Below, in pieces: positions 23,867 to 35,216 of a DNA stretch of 64,000 nt. The notes below the pieces were generated by a model. The model ran no database searches. It was not told where the DNA came from and saw only the letters and a list, made by a program, of their open reading frames with translations. Within the stretch, counting starts at the first letter, position 1. The number at the start of each line of letters is the position of its first letter. The stretch comes from Batillaria attramentaria (Eukaryota; Mollusca; Gastropoda; Batillariidae), in contig JACVVK020000393.1 in the NCBI GenBank assembly GCA_018292915.2, positions 436,001 to 500,000 of the forward strand. Direction: 5' to 3'. The translations under genes and the position numbers were made by a program.

Positions 23867-24717
23867 GGACCGAGGTCACGACGCGAACGCAAATTTCCTT
23901 GCGCAAATAGGTTGCGGATCGTAAGTTCGTACGTGGCTACGTGAAAACTATCTCTTCCGCTAGTTGGCCGGTCACGACGCGCACTTACTGGAAACGGTGT
24001 CACGTACGGGTTATTTTTAGATAGGTGTGGGACCCCTGGGATTCCCACGGAAAACACCATCACGTGACCTGCACAAATTCTCCTTCCAGCGTGAAGAGTG
24101 AAAGAGTAGAGGGGGTGTGTTCACTACGCGTTCACTACAGAGTTTTTGATCGAGTCATGTTTATCTGCCGTAGCGTCAGGTTAAATGCGTGTCATGTATG
24201 TGGAGAGTGTGATCAGGAGTGCATGCAGATCAAAACGGTGGTGGCTGATCAGGAAACAAATCAACCCACGATGTGTGTACGGCCGGCCATACAGGCCTTT
24301 GCATTGCAGGGTGCGTAGTGAACTGAACGCGCCCCCTCTACACGGGTACCTCAAGTCGTCCTACAGCAGATCGCACAATTCCTGTCTCTCCTCCTAAATC
24401 TAAACCTTTGAAGCATGTCCACATCGTCGTACAAGTCAAAAGGGTTAGTACGATCGCGAAACACCCTTTCCCGTCGCAATGCTCTTCTCATTTGCAGTTG
24501 GTAAATCAAGCGGGCCGCCATTTTTCAGATTTACGCAAAGGCTACGGCACCTTTCCGACACCCTCCTAGGTGGTGTACAATACGCAAGGGTTTCCGAGCG
24601 GCCGTAACTCTGCGCAAACGTCATGACCACCCAATTTTATCACAAATCGTAAGTTACGGACCCTCGCGTGCGTAAATCGGTGGCGGAAAAGTTACGAACG
24701 CGTCGTGACCACGGCCC
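23867..24717. mobile_element. 851-bp non-autonomous inverted-repeat DNA element, CTG target duplication
   Basis: The left end GGACCGAGGTCACGACGCG is mirrored by the right end (GGGCCGTGGTCACGACGCG when reversed). CTG flanks both sides, at 23864-23866 and 24718-24720. A 3-bp duplication fits PIF/Harbinger-like transposons. No transposase is encoded. A second inverted repeat starting GTAGAGGGGG (24106 and 24341) lies inside and may be a nested 236-bp MITE. Confidence 0.5.
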
Positions 24718-24720
24718 CTG

Positions 24721-25811
24721 TTCCCTCCACCGGTCAATAGTAGGACTGCGCACAATCTTTGTCGCAACTGCTCACTTCGTAAGCTGACAACAACTCAGGT
24801 CTACTTGTGTTACAACAGTCTCTAGTACAGAGTAAAACTCAAGCAACCGCTATAGCCGTGCATAGGCATTTTCCCGCACGTGAAAACGTTAGGTAGACTG
24901 GGATAAACTCCAGTACAGTACTACCTGTCTGAAACATTAGTTAACACTACACATGAAAATACATTTTTGAAAACGGCAAACACACAATCAATGAAAACCC
25001 CATAAATGCGGTTTGTCACAAGGTGATAGACATTTAAATGTCCGATGCGGAGTTTTTGTTCACCTATCGTACGATTCATCTTTGATTACTTTGAAGTACA
25101 GGAAGAATAGATTGTTCAGAGGTAAAATAAAAAATGTATTGACGAATGAACCAAGACAATAACTGAGATGTGAACTCACAGGTGGAGAAATCTAGTGTCA
25201 GTTCACTAGTCTTGACTGGACGGAGTAAAGATGCACTATAAATCAGTGAAGTGCACAAACAGAAGCGTCAGTGATGAAACAAAATGAATTTGTTTAACAA
25301 AGTGTTTGTAATAAGAAGCAATTTTTTTCGCTGGACGAAATGGGATTACCTTAAGGTATAGGCACAGATAGAACACTTCGGCGGAAGTACTAATAATGTA
25401 ATGTATGCGGTGCAAAGTAGTAGTTCGTTCCTGTGCACAGACAGTAACTGCACCGTGTTCAAGGGTCCCACAGCTTATTTAAGTCCTTAGTTGAGACACC
25501 TCGGAAAACTGTCCGTTCTGGGCAGAACAAAGCCGAAGAAGCAGAATAACAAGCAGTTCCGTGACGGCACGTGTAAGCCTATTGATACACAATACGTGTC
25601 ACAATGACCAACTGGAGCACCCAGAACAACAGTAAAGTAACGCTGTCAGTTGGAAGGATACTGGAAGGAAACGCCAGTGCCTCCACAATAAAAATTAGGT
25701 ACAAACCGCCAATAAAAGTATTCCAAAACGAAACTTGAAGCGCAGAACAGGTATCCAGATAATTATATTTCATAAACTGGAATCACGTATACACATTGCG
25801 GTAAATCCACA
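24721..25811. other. Probable LINE-A inter-ORF region
   Basis: About 1.1 kb downstream of ORF1 without coding potential, similar in composition to the LINE-B inter-ORF spacer at 39.3-39.87 kb. Confidence 0.3.
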
Positions 25812-28559
25812 TCAGTTGATAGTTGACACAAACAACCAAAATGAAGGTCGATAATACGTCACAGATATAGTAATTTTGGCTACACACATCACTGACAACT
25901 GAGATGCTAAACCACTGTATGCACATCTACCAAACACGCACAGGATTCTGGAACAAAGGCCACTGTTGCCCATAGGTAATCCATGGTGGGCAGGTGGGTG
26001 CGGCAGGTGTAGGATATTGCTGCGGGGTGCTGCTGAGGTACTGGTTGTAGTAGGCCAGAGGCGGTGAACGGGTGTCCTGATGAGGTGGGTATCCATCGAA
26101 CACCGCTGTTGCTGTTGTTGTTGCTGCTGCTGTTGCTGCTGCTGCTGTTGTTGCTGTCGTTGCTGCTGCAGTTGTCCATCATCAGGGCCGTGGCTGGTGC
26201 TGGATGTGTGATGAGATTCATTTCCCAAGTATGATTGCCCGACAGATGCACGTTGTTCACTAGAGACTACATTACAGGACAGTTCCTTTTCCTCAGCTTC
26301 ACAACTAGGGCCGCCATCGTTGTTGTAAGAGGGAGAGCGATTTTGCATAGGCTGACCGCCACGTTTGATGTTGGTGGCGAGTCTGATGGTACCTCGTATG
26401 CTGAGGTGAATGAAATCACCGCTGTCCTGCCGGTAAAGGGCCTTACGGGGAGCACCACTCTCAGCCACAAACGTGCTCCTGTTGTCGATGAACACAACGC
26501 CCCTCCTTTGGCACACGTGATGCAGGTTAGCGTTAGAAGAAGCGATGGGTCGGTTAATGTTCTGTCTACCTTTGGCGGGGATGATGGATGAAGCATGTAG
26601 ACGCGCATTGGGGAAAACGCGCCTGCAGGAGCCAATTATCTCGTCCCATGAAAGACTGGTCACTTCTCCAGACTTGCAGTCATTTACACCAATGTGGAAC
26701 GTGACTGACTCAATGTCAGTAGCTTTATCCTGTTGATGTAACCAGGTTGTGAGGTCCTTGGTTTTGAGGCCAGACACCGAGATGATCTGCACCCTCTCGC
26801 CAGGGTACGTTGCCATTCTGTTGCCTTTCATCCCACTCAGAATGGAGTCCCCAATGATGAGGGTGTGTGTGGTGGGATTCACGCGACGAGTGGACAAATT
26901 TTCACCCGGCGACGTTGCATCAGTTTGGCGTGGACGGTCCGGGTGATTGGTTGTTTTATTGTCTTCCCCGCGTTGACCCACCACAACAGAAATGTTCTGA
27001 CCTCCATCAGAAGCCGGCGCTGGCACTTGGGGACTTTGCTGGGGACTTTGTTGGGTGTCAGCAGGCCGTGGTGAGTCTATGATAGCGGTTTCAAGTGGCG
27101 GAGAAGATAGTTCGTTCACGCGCTGCTGCACGGTACGCAGGAGATAGCCTTGGCTGTCCTTGGCTGAGGTGAGTCTGCCAACCTTGTCAGCCAGACTGCC
27201 AAGCCGCTCCCGCATGCCTGTCATTTTGCTATTAAAGCATTGTTCCGATACTTTCAGTTCATTTGAGGCTTTAACGGCATTGTCTCTGGTCATAGTCTCG
27301 AGCTGATCTACTTTCGTAAGGATACAGGAAAGATCTGTCTTTAATATGGCCATTTCCTGTCGGAGAGCCGAGATCATTGTGTGCGCACTGGTAAGCTGCT
27401 GCTGCTGGCGGTAGATAAGAGAAGTGAGAAGAGCTGGGTTAGCAGCAAGCTGTTTCAGTGGCGGAGGGTTGAACAGTGTTGCAGGTGAGGTATTTGTAGC
27501 CACTCTCCCGTGACATACTACATTCGTCGGCTCACTAGGAATGTGAGAGAGTTGCCCTGACGGGATTTGGCAGTCAGGACAACCGTTGTCCTCATCAGGA
27601 TGATAAGGATCACTTGATCCGGCACTGCCCGCAGGTGATGTAACCACCCCAGAGACGCAGGGCCCGCCGCTTGAAGCAACGGGAGGGAGGGGGACCACCG
27701 GCTTGGCTGTTAGGTGATTATCCGCCTCACTGACTACAGCTGCGCTCATCAAGTCATCGGCATACTTTACGTCACTGCCTAGGTCCGGCACTCCCGTGGC
27801 AGAGATTGAAACATCCGAGACAGGAGGCTCGGTTGCCGGGTCAGGAAGTTGGTCGGGAGTGGGGATGGGCGGTTTGTTGAGAACTGGGTTATCAGCAACG
27901 CCATCAGATGGAGCAGAGTTAGCACCGTCACATTCAATAACCGAGACGTTAGAGGACGACGAGAAAACGCCGTGTGAGGCACTGCCAGGCTCAATGGGCA
28001 GATGACAGAAAACAGGCGGCGGAAACTGATCCTCGGCTAAGTCCTTGTCTTGAATCAATTGGACAAGGGCGCACAACTCGTGGAACTCAGACACTACCCA
28101 CTGGTCGGCCCTGTTTCCTTGAATCAGACAAGTGCCACCCCTGATGCGTTGTTTCCTGTAGTACAAGGTAACGGTGATGTACTTGACATCGTTGCGCCAC
28201 ACCTGTACAAAGGTCTTGGCCAGAGAATCTGGAATGCTAGCAGCACGCGTACGAATGCTGAAGTCCTGGCGTGTGACGACCTTCTCGTTAAAGTCAACAT
28301 CTTTCCATGTTACGGAGAAGCTACTGTCCAAGTCTTGTAGCATGCATACATAACGGTAGGATAGGGCTTTCCTCCACCTACCCAAAACACTGACACTAGG
28401 GCTATGAAAAGTTTTTTGTCTATGGTCAAGTGTGTGGTGAATAGCCGGTTTCGGTGTTTCTGGGGACTGGCAGCTGGCCGTAGGCTGACTTACGATAGGA
28501 CGGGAACAGTGAGGAGATTCCATCGTAAGGACGGACGTTGCGTTGAAGCAAGTGCCCAC
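25812..28559 (-). CDS. LINE-A ORF1 with SGNH esterase domain and poly-Q
   Basis: A 915-residue open frame without stops. The N-terminal part (about 60-175) is a folded-looking domain rich in aromatic and charged residues. A Pro/Ser-rich linker follows. Residues about 380-470 form a coiled coil (YRQQQQLTSAHTMISALRQE region). Residues 565-735 are an SGNH-hydrolase domain with the full set of blocks: GDS (570-572), GVND (624-627) and D715-x-x-H718. A run of 18 or so Gln (coded at 26105-26170) comes near the C-terminus, and the last 90 residues look like a shifted tail. ORF1 proteins of CR1-type LINEs carry such esterase domains and bind the element RNA. It could instead belong to a separate LINE copy. 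Confidence 0.72.
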   Translation of the reverse strand: MGTCFNATSVLTMESPHCSRPIVSQPTASCQSPETPKPAIHHTLDHRQKTFHSPSVSVLGRWRKALSYRYVCMLQDLDSSFSVTWKDVDFNEKVVTRQDFSIRTRAASIPDSLAKTFVQVWRNDVKYITVTLYYRKQRIRGGTCLIQGNRADQWVVSEFHELCALVQLIQDKDLAEDQFPPPVFCHLPIEPGSASHGVFSSSSNVSVIECDGANSAPSDGVADNPVLNKPPIPTPDQLPDPATEPPVSDVSISATGVPDLGSDVKYADDLMSAAVVSEADNHLTAKPVVPLPPVASSGGPCVSGVVTSPAGSAGSSDPYHPDEDNGCPDCQIPSGQLSHIPSEPTNVVCHGRVATNTSPATLFNPPPLKQLAANPALLTSLIYRQQQQLTSAHTMISALRQEMAILKTDLSCILTKVDQLETMTRDNAVKASNELKVSEQCFNSKMTGMRERLGSLADKVGRLTSAKDSQGYLLRTVQQRVNELSSPPLETAIIDSPRPADTQQSPQQSPQVPAPASDGGQNISVVVGQRGEDNKTTNHPDRPRQTDATSPGENLSTRRVNPTTHTLIIGDSILSGMKGNRMATYPGERVQIISVSGLKTKDLTTWLHQQDKATDIESVTFHIGVNDCKSGEVTSLSWDEIIGSCRRVFPNARLHASSIIPAKGRQNINRPIASSNANLHHVCQRRGVVFIDNRSTFVAESGAPRKALYRQDSGDFIHLSIRGTIRLATNIKRGGQPMQNRSPSYNNDGGPSCEAEEKELSCNVVSSEQRASVGQSYLGNESHHTSSTSHGPDDGQLQQQRQQQQQQQQQQQQQQQQQRCSMDTHLIRTPVHRLWPTTTSTSAAPRSNILHLPHPPAHHGLPMGNSGLCSRILCVFGRCAYSGLASQLSVMCVAKITISVTYYRPSFWLFVSTIN

Positions 28560-29286
28560 TAAGTCGCCAGATCTTGTAACAGATACCGGGAAGGAAGGGA
28601 GTGGGGGGTGGGGGGGGGGTGTTGACTCAGCACTTGCCAGCCTCAGGCATGTTGGTCTGGTCGGCTTGTCACGCTATTTAACATCGGAGGATGTGTCATG
28701 TTAGCTGACCCTGGACCCATACTTCTGGCAGGGCAAGGAGATGGGCGAGGCATTTCCAGACGCGTATCTCTCGTAATTAGCAGCGACAAGGGGGCCACCC
28801 AGGGAACAGGTAGCGCTGATTATGTTACACTGCCAAGCTGTGGTGCAATGAAGAGATGCAGTGTTCGCACAATCCGAGTCAAATGAAGACTAGAATACTT
28901 GCCTTCAGAAAAGGCACAACATCAAGTGCAGCGTCTAAGTCACAGCTTTGCACGATAGGAATAAGTAGAACTACAGTAGGGTTCCACCAACTTAAGGAAT
29001 GACAGGAAGTGAGGTATGAGTGAGTGAGTGAGTATTTTAAGGCTTAACGCCGCGTCAGCGACAAAGACTAATTCGCGGCAGCCACAAGTTTGAAGGCCTC
29101 TTCGTTAAAAGGTAAAAATCTGGATTAAAACAACTAGTAAATATAGGCTAAAAGTTTATAGGTTAAATGAGATTCTACCAGTCTTGGTTACCACCAGTTC
29201 AAAATGTCAAGAAAGTTAGTTTTTTAGGGCTTAACGCCGTGCAAGCAACAGAGTCAAAACGTCAAGCATAAGTAAAAACACAATGT

Positions 29287-32200
29287 TCAAATTTTACGAA
29301 ACAAATTGACCTCTCGAAGGAAGCCAAAAATCTGGTCTGGAGGGACATTTCGGAACAAGAGCTCCATTGATTCCGCAGTGAAATACTTCTGTCGAACCTC
29401 CGTGAGGTCTGCACAAGAAATTAAAATATGTTTAATGGTGTCTGGCTCATCGCAGCCAAAACAGAAAGGGCTCTCTTCACCTTTCAGCAAGTGCGAGTGG
29501 GTATAATATGCGTGCCCAATATGGAGACGGGCCAGGACCACCTCTTCACGACGGTTAGTCCTACACCGGGGGATAATTTCCCGAAGTTTGGGAACTATAC
29601 TGTGGAGTTTATTGTTATCAAGAGTATCCCACTGGGCTTGCCATTGATCTACTATGTACTTATTTATTAAGGGTTTAAAATCAGTAAAAACACTACTCTT
29701 GCTAGCCACAGGACCAGCCCGGGCCTGATTAGCAGCGAGGTCAGCCTGGGTGTTACCTCGTATGCCAACATGGCTAGGAATCCAAACAAAGACAATGTCT
29801 TTTCCAGACTGAAGCAACTGAGCGTGGAGCTCACGGATCTGAACTAAGAGGGGGTGGTCCAACTTACTACCAGAGAGAGCCTGTAGGGCAGACAGACAAT
29901 CTGAGAGAACTAAAAAGTTGAAGTCCTTTGACTGGTAAACGTGCTTAAGGGCAAGCAGGATAGCCTGCAGCTCAGCAGAATAAGTAGAACTATTATCAAG
30001 ACGACGGTGTTTAAAGGTGCGGGTCGGACGCTGCATGAATACAGCAGCTGCGGCGACACGGCCATCTTCCGATTTTGAGCCATCGGTAAAGATGCGATGA
30101 AACCCTTGAAAATCATTAAGTATTTCATTAAGGTGTGCTTGAAACGTTGCATCTGCCACTTCACCCTTCTTGAACTTTGTTAGATCTAGAAGAACTTCAG
30201 GCGTGGGAAACGACCATGGTGGGGTGCTGCTGATTAGAGTCTCCTCGACGCAGTTGATATCCACTCCAGCCGCCTGAAGATGGGGTCGGACGCGGAGGGA
30301 TAATGGAGGAATTTCGTTAGGTTTGTTTTCGAATTCATTCACCAGAGCAGGATGGAAGATGCAATTGAAAGCTGGGTTGTCCGGGCCAGACTTTAGTTTT
30401 AGCACATAGGACATCGCCAGGCGCGTCCGCCGGGTCGCCAAGCTCGGCTCTCCGGCTTCAACGTACAGACTGTCGACAGGGGACGTGCGAAATGCACCCA
30501 GGCTTATTCTAAGACCTTGGTGGTGTATCGGGTTTAGCATTTGTAGGTATGATTTACGGGCGGAGCCCCAAACGATGCATCCATAATCCAGCTTTGAGCG
30601 GACAAGGGAACGGTACAGGCGCAATAGAACTGTACGATCTGCCCCCCAGTCAGTATGGCCAACCACACGGAGCACGTCGAGGGCCTTCTGGCAGGACGTT
30701 CTAAGATGTTTAATATGACTAATAAAAGACAGCTTCTGGTCGAATATGACTCCAAGGAATTTTGCCTCCTTGGCGACCGTTATGGGAGTACCGTTAATCA
30801 GAATAGCGGGGTCAGCGAAGTACCCCCTCTTCCGAGTAAAGTGGACACAAGTCGTCTTGGTCGCAGAGAATTTAAAGCCGTTACTAGCTACCCAAGACTG
30901 CACACTATTCACACAGAGTTGGAGCTGCCGTTCGACTCGGTGGAGGGTGGCGCCTCGAACACAGAGTGCGAAGTCATCGACAAAAAGGGATGCATCCGTA
31001 CCTTTCAATACTGACTTAGTAATGTTATTTATCTTAATAGAAAACAAAGCAGGTGACAAGATGCTTCCTTGAGGGACGCCCATCTCTTGCTGAAAGGGGT
31101 CGGAGTGAGTGGAGCCCACACGGACCCTAAAAGAACGACCGGACAAGAATTCACGAATAAAAATGGGTAACCGCCCGCGGAATCCCATGTCATGAAGATC
31201 GCCTAAGACACCATGCTTCCACGTTGTATCGTAGGCTTTCTCCAGGTCAAAGAAGATAGCTAAGACATGCTGCTGTTTAATAAAAGCCTCCCTGATGAAA
31301 GTTTCAAACCTAACCAAGTGATCCATGGTGCTACGACCTTGGCGGAATCCGCACTGAAGGTCAGATATAAGACCATTTGATTCGAGGAACCAGACTAGAC
31401 GTGAATTAACAAGACGTTCCATTGTCTTGCAAACACAACTTGTGAGAGCAATGGGGCGATAGTTACTCGGGTTAGAGGGGTCTCGGCCCGGCTTAGGGAT
31501 GGGAACTACTTCGGCCTCCCGCCAGGATGCAGGGAAAACGCCGGTAGTCCACACATTATTAAAGACAGATAAAAGTAAACACAATTGTTCTTCGGGAAGG
31601 TGTGTCAACATCTGATAATGGACTTTGTCTAGACCTGCCGCAGAGTCATTACATTTCTGTAATGCCTGCTTGAGTTCAGTAAGATTGAACAGGGAGTTGT
31701 ACGATTCGGAATCGTCCGACTGAAAATTACAGGGCTTGGATTCCTTCGTCGCCTTCACTTTCTGAAAGTGGGAAGAATAATGGGTGGACGAGGAGTTCTT
31801 GGATATAGTTGATGCCAAGAGATTGGCTACTGCCTGTTTTTTTTGTAACTAACTGATCTCCAGCACGAAGGTGACCCACTGTAGACGAGCCACCCTTGCC
31901 TTTGATCTTACGTATTGCTTTCCACACTTTCTTAGCTGGGGTTTTGGAAGATAACCGAGATAAAAACTCCTGCCATGACTGCTTTTTACACTTTTTAAAT
32001 ATATAACGAGCTCTAGCTCGCAGCCGTTTGTAATTCAAGATGTTAGCCTGGGTGGGACATCTAAATGCCCTTCTTTGTGCCTTTTTCCTCTCCCTATGAA
32101 TGGTCTTGCACTCTTCATTAAACCATGGGACTCTAGGTCCCTTGGAAACTGTCGTGGACTTTGGAATACACTCCTCCGCTATTTGCACTAAAATATCAGT

Positions 32201-32977
32201 AAAAGCTAAAACTGGGTCTTCCGCTGACAACACAGCCTCCTCAGTCAGACGTGACTGGCAAAGCGAGGCAAAACTAGCCCAGTCGGCCTTCTTAAGGTTC
32301 CATCGGCCTACGGGGGCCTCATCATCACTTCTGGTCGGCGTCAACACAATAGGAAAGTGGTCTGAGCCACACTGGTCGTCATGGACCTTCCAATCAAAAT
32401 CAAGTAGCAATGACGGATCGCACAACGTGAGGTCAACTACAGTTTGGGACCCAGTGGGAGGATGTATGTATGTTATGGAACCATCATTAAAAACACATAA
32501 ATCGAGCTGTTCTATTGTGGATTCCACCAAACGTCCTCTGGCATTCGTGTCTTCACTACCCCACAAGGGGGAATGACCATTAAAATCGCCCATAACAATA
32601 AACGGGGGAGGCAATTGCTCAAATAGTTGGACTAGATCTTCCTTTGCAACAGTGGCAGTAGGTGGAAGATAGAGGCTGCACAGTGTGACAGATTTATGCA
32701 GCGAAACCCTTGCGGCAACAGCCTGCAGAGGGGAATCGAGCGAAATCTCACTAAAAAGGATAGAATTATTAACTAGCAATGCAACCCCACCATGCGGTTG
32801 GTTAGAACTATCTTTCCGAAGAAGGTGGAAACCAGTGAGAGACGCTAAGTTAGATGGTTGGAGGCAAGTCTCCTGCAGTAGAATGGCTGCAGGTTTGTCC
32901 CTACTACACAACAGCGACAGCTCGTTAAAATTGGCCCTGAAGCCACGACAGTTCCATTGGATTATCTGGTTAGGCAT
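29287..32977 (-). pseudogene. Nimb-like LINE ORF2: endonuclease, reverse transcriptase, RNase H (one frameshift)
   Basis: Starting at ATG 32977 it encodes an APE endonuclease (IIQWNCRGFRAN, LLQET, IVMGDFNGHSPLWGS, GSDHFPIV). A reverse transcriptase follows (NYRPIALTS, FDLEKAYDTTW, GVPQGSILSPALFS, LFVDDFALC). Then comes an RNase H with FTDGSKSEDG, SAELQAILLA, LSDCLSALQAL and GNTQADLAA supplying the acidic residues. An RNase H in this position marks the I/Nimb group. The single defect is in an eight-A run (31837-31844). Removing the phase change there would rejoin the endonuclease frame (31727-32977) to the RT frame (29287-31818). Homopolymer location means a sequencing error is possible. Confidence 0.82.
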
Positions 32978-34452
32978 TAATTCTTAGCAGGGGAGGCAAC
33001 TGGGGTTGACTGGGTCGAACCCCCAGAGGCTGGCAACATTGACGCAGACGGGTCCACGTCCATCTCGACGTCTGGCGGAGCCAGCACGTCAAACCTGTTT
33101 GAGAGGGGGGTGTCCGCATCTCCCTTCTTTTCCCGTACGCTACGGGGGCCGCGCAACTTCTTCTTCTGCTTAGTGGCAGCAGGAGGCTTACCATCTGGTG
33201 GCTTGGGAGGTGGGGGCGGGGGTAGGGGTTGGCGCTGAGACTGTGTTCCCTGCCCTGCGCCCCTGGCAGAGGAACTGGTGCCCGAACTTCCCGCATCCGG
33301 CTTGGCACCACCAGCCGGAGGGGTCTTCTCTTGGGAACAATCTATAATCACAGGCTCCTCTGATGTCCTTGCTGACAGGCCAGCTGGAACACTGCCATCA
33401 CTAAAAGAGATGTTAGCCCTCATCGCAAACTGTGGCCGGGCTGATGAGGCAGGCAACGAGGCAGCGTCAGAAACTCGGGGGCGTTCAGTCGGAGGGTCAT
33501 CGGTCCCGACTGCCACACTCCTGCAGGCCTTCCTAGTTAATGCCTGGGCGTAAGAACCTGAAGGGGGGGTGTTGGCCTGAGCGAGACCGGCCAACCGGCG
33601 GGCTTCTGGGAATGAGACCCCTTTCTCCGCTTTTATCCTCTGGATGGTGGATTCCTCGATCCATTTTGGACATTCCTTGGATGACGATGGATGGGCACCG
33701 GAGCAGTTTACACACTTGGGGGGCAAGGCGCAGTCGCCCCCATCATGTCCCTCGGCTCCACAACGGAAGCAGCACTGTTGCCCGCGGCAGCTTAACTTCC
33801 CGTGACCGTAGCGCTGGCACTGGAAGCAACGCAATGGGTATGGGACGTAAGTCTTGACTCTGATATACATGTACCCGGCAAAGAGTCTCTCCGGTGGCTT
33901 TGGGAAACCAAACGTAAGTACTACTGTTGGTAAAACAATGTCTTGTCCTCCACGTTTGCCAAAAAAGCGTTTAACGCTGATTACTCCCTGACTCCTCAAA
34001 GAGTCCATGAGCTCCTTATCGCTGAGCTGGCTCAGCGTGTCATCCCGCACAACCCCACGACTTGAGTTCAGGGTAGGGTGAGGGATAACCCTTACCCTGT
34101 CCTCACCGATTCTATCCAGTTCCAGAAGATTATCTGAGTGTGCTTTCTGTGAAACTTGGACTAGGAGGTCACCGGTTTTCAACCGCTTGGCTTCTGGCTT
34201 GCCTGTGATACTTTTCAGAACTCTACCCACCAGAAAAGGATGAAGCTGTGTAGCCTTTTTCGTTTCGTGATTGGCCTTCAGCAGAAGAAATCGAGGCCAA
34301 ACGCCTGGAGCTGGCTGACTAGGCGAGTCATCTTCGCTATCCGAGTCTGGGGACTCGTTGCCAACGTTCAGCACTCTGGGCCGAACTGAGCCGTTCACAC
34401 CACGTCGTCTTTTTGTTTTTGTAGCCATGGAGAATGTCTTACATTTCACCAT
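32977..34452 (-). CDS. Nimb-like LINE ORF1: gag-like RNA-binding protein with three CCHC knuckles
   Basis: A 491-residue intact frame. After a basic N-terminus (KTKRRRG) and an acidic patch comes an RRM-like region (WPRFLLLKANHE to about residue 205). Three zinc knuckles follow, at about 209-222 (CFQCQRYGHGKLSC), 228-241 (CFRCGAEGHDGGDC) and 247-261 (CVNCSGAHPSSSKEC). The C-terminal third is Pro/Ser-rich. It packages the element RNA. Its TAA stop overlaps the ORF2 start as TAATG, so ORF2 may be translated by reinitiation. Met 9 (34428) is an alternative start. Confidence 0.85.
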   Translation of the reverse strand: MVKCKTFSMATKTKRRRGVNGSVRPRVLNVGNESPDSDSEDDSPSQPAPGVWPRFLLLKANHETKKATQLHPFLVGRVLKSITGKPEAKRLKTGDLLVQVSQKAHSDNLLELDRIGEDRVRVIPHPTLNSSRGVVRDDTLSQLSDKELMDSLRSQGVISVKRFFGKRGGQDIVLPTVVLTFGFPKPPERLFAGYMYIRVKTYVPYPLRCFQCQRYGHGKLSCRGQQCCFRCGAEGHDGGDCALPPKCVNCSGAHPSSSKECPKWIEESTIQRIKAEKGVSFPEARRLAGLAQANTPPSGSYAQALTRKACRSVAVGTDDPPTERPRVSDAASLPASSARPQFAMRANISFSDGSVPAGLSARTSEEPVIIDCSQEKTPPAGGAKPDAGSSGTSSSARGAGQGTQSQRQPLPPPPPPKPPDGKPPAATKQKKKLRGPRSVREKKGDADTPLSNRFDVLAPPDVEMDVDPSASMLPASGGSTQSTPVASPAKN

Positions 34453-35216
34453 CCAAGTGTCCCACCCACCATGGAGCCCAACAAGGGGGAGGGAGCATAA
34501 GCTCCGGCCGAGAGGGAACCTTTAACACATGACGTGTCTCGGCACAACACCAGGATTACTTAGATGGTATACTCAGGCAGCAGACAGAGTATATAAATAC
34601 ACCATAAACCACCCGATTGACCCGTTAAGCCACTGCCTTCTACTGCAACTGGACATCCAACAAAGATTAACGTAGCACCGTTTTAGCACCAGGGGCTATC
34701 GGACGGGCTCTTTTCGTTGGTGTAGCAGTGTACAGTAGGGCTAAACATGACTGGCCGATTGACCAGGCCGGGCCGCCTGGCCTCCTGTCTAAAGGAACTA
34801 AAGGCCGAAAATGTGTGTTGGACTCTGCAGCCGCAGCGTACAGATGCGCCTCAACATTCAGGATCCTGTCGTCCCCCGACACAGGTCGCGGAGCACGGCG
34901 AACACTCCGGATCGAGAACGATCTCAGAAGAGAAAAACCAGATGTGCCACCTGCACAAGCAGTCCACCAGCTAGGCTACTGAACCGCCTGGACAGGCAGT
35001 TGGGATAAACGGGAGCTATTACACTTACAGTTACAAGGCTAAATGGGCCCTGTAACCGGGACATGCTCGCAAGCAGGCATGCTTGTGGGTGTGGAGAGTT
35101 TAATGGAGTGAAAGGAAAGAAGAAAGGGCCGGCAGGGAGAAACAAGTAGAGGGGAGAAAGGGGTGGGCAAGCTTAGTTTAAACAGCCCCGCCACGAGAAG
35201 GCGTGCCCGTGGGGCC
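34453..35216 (-). other. 5' UTR of the Nimb-like LINE
   Basis: GC-richer, non-coding, between the target duplication and ORF1. The element's internal promoter would be expected near 35216. Confidence 0.5.

Larger units (their letters stand above)
29020..35216 (-). mobile_element. Full-length Nimb-like (I superfamily) LINE with 13-bp target duplication
   Basis: A 6.2 kb minus-strand retrotransposon. The 13-base sequence AAGTGAGGTATGA occurs at 29007-29019 and again at 35217-35229, immediately outside the two ends. It is the target site duplication made by target-primed reverse transcription. The 3' end carries a short (CTCA)n-type tail (29020-29034 read on the minus strand). A roughly 760-base 5' UTR, ORF1, and ORF2 with endonuclease, reverse transcriptase and RNase H are all present. 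It lies in the 5' region of LINE-A and is therefore younger than it. Confidence 0.85.
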
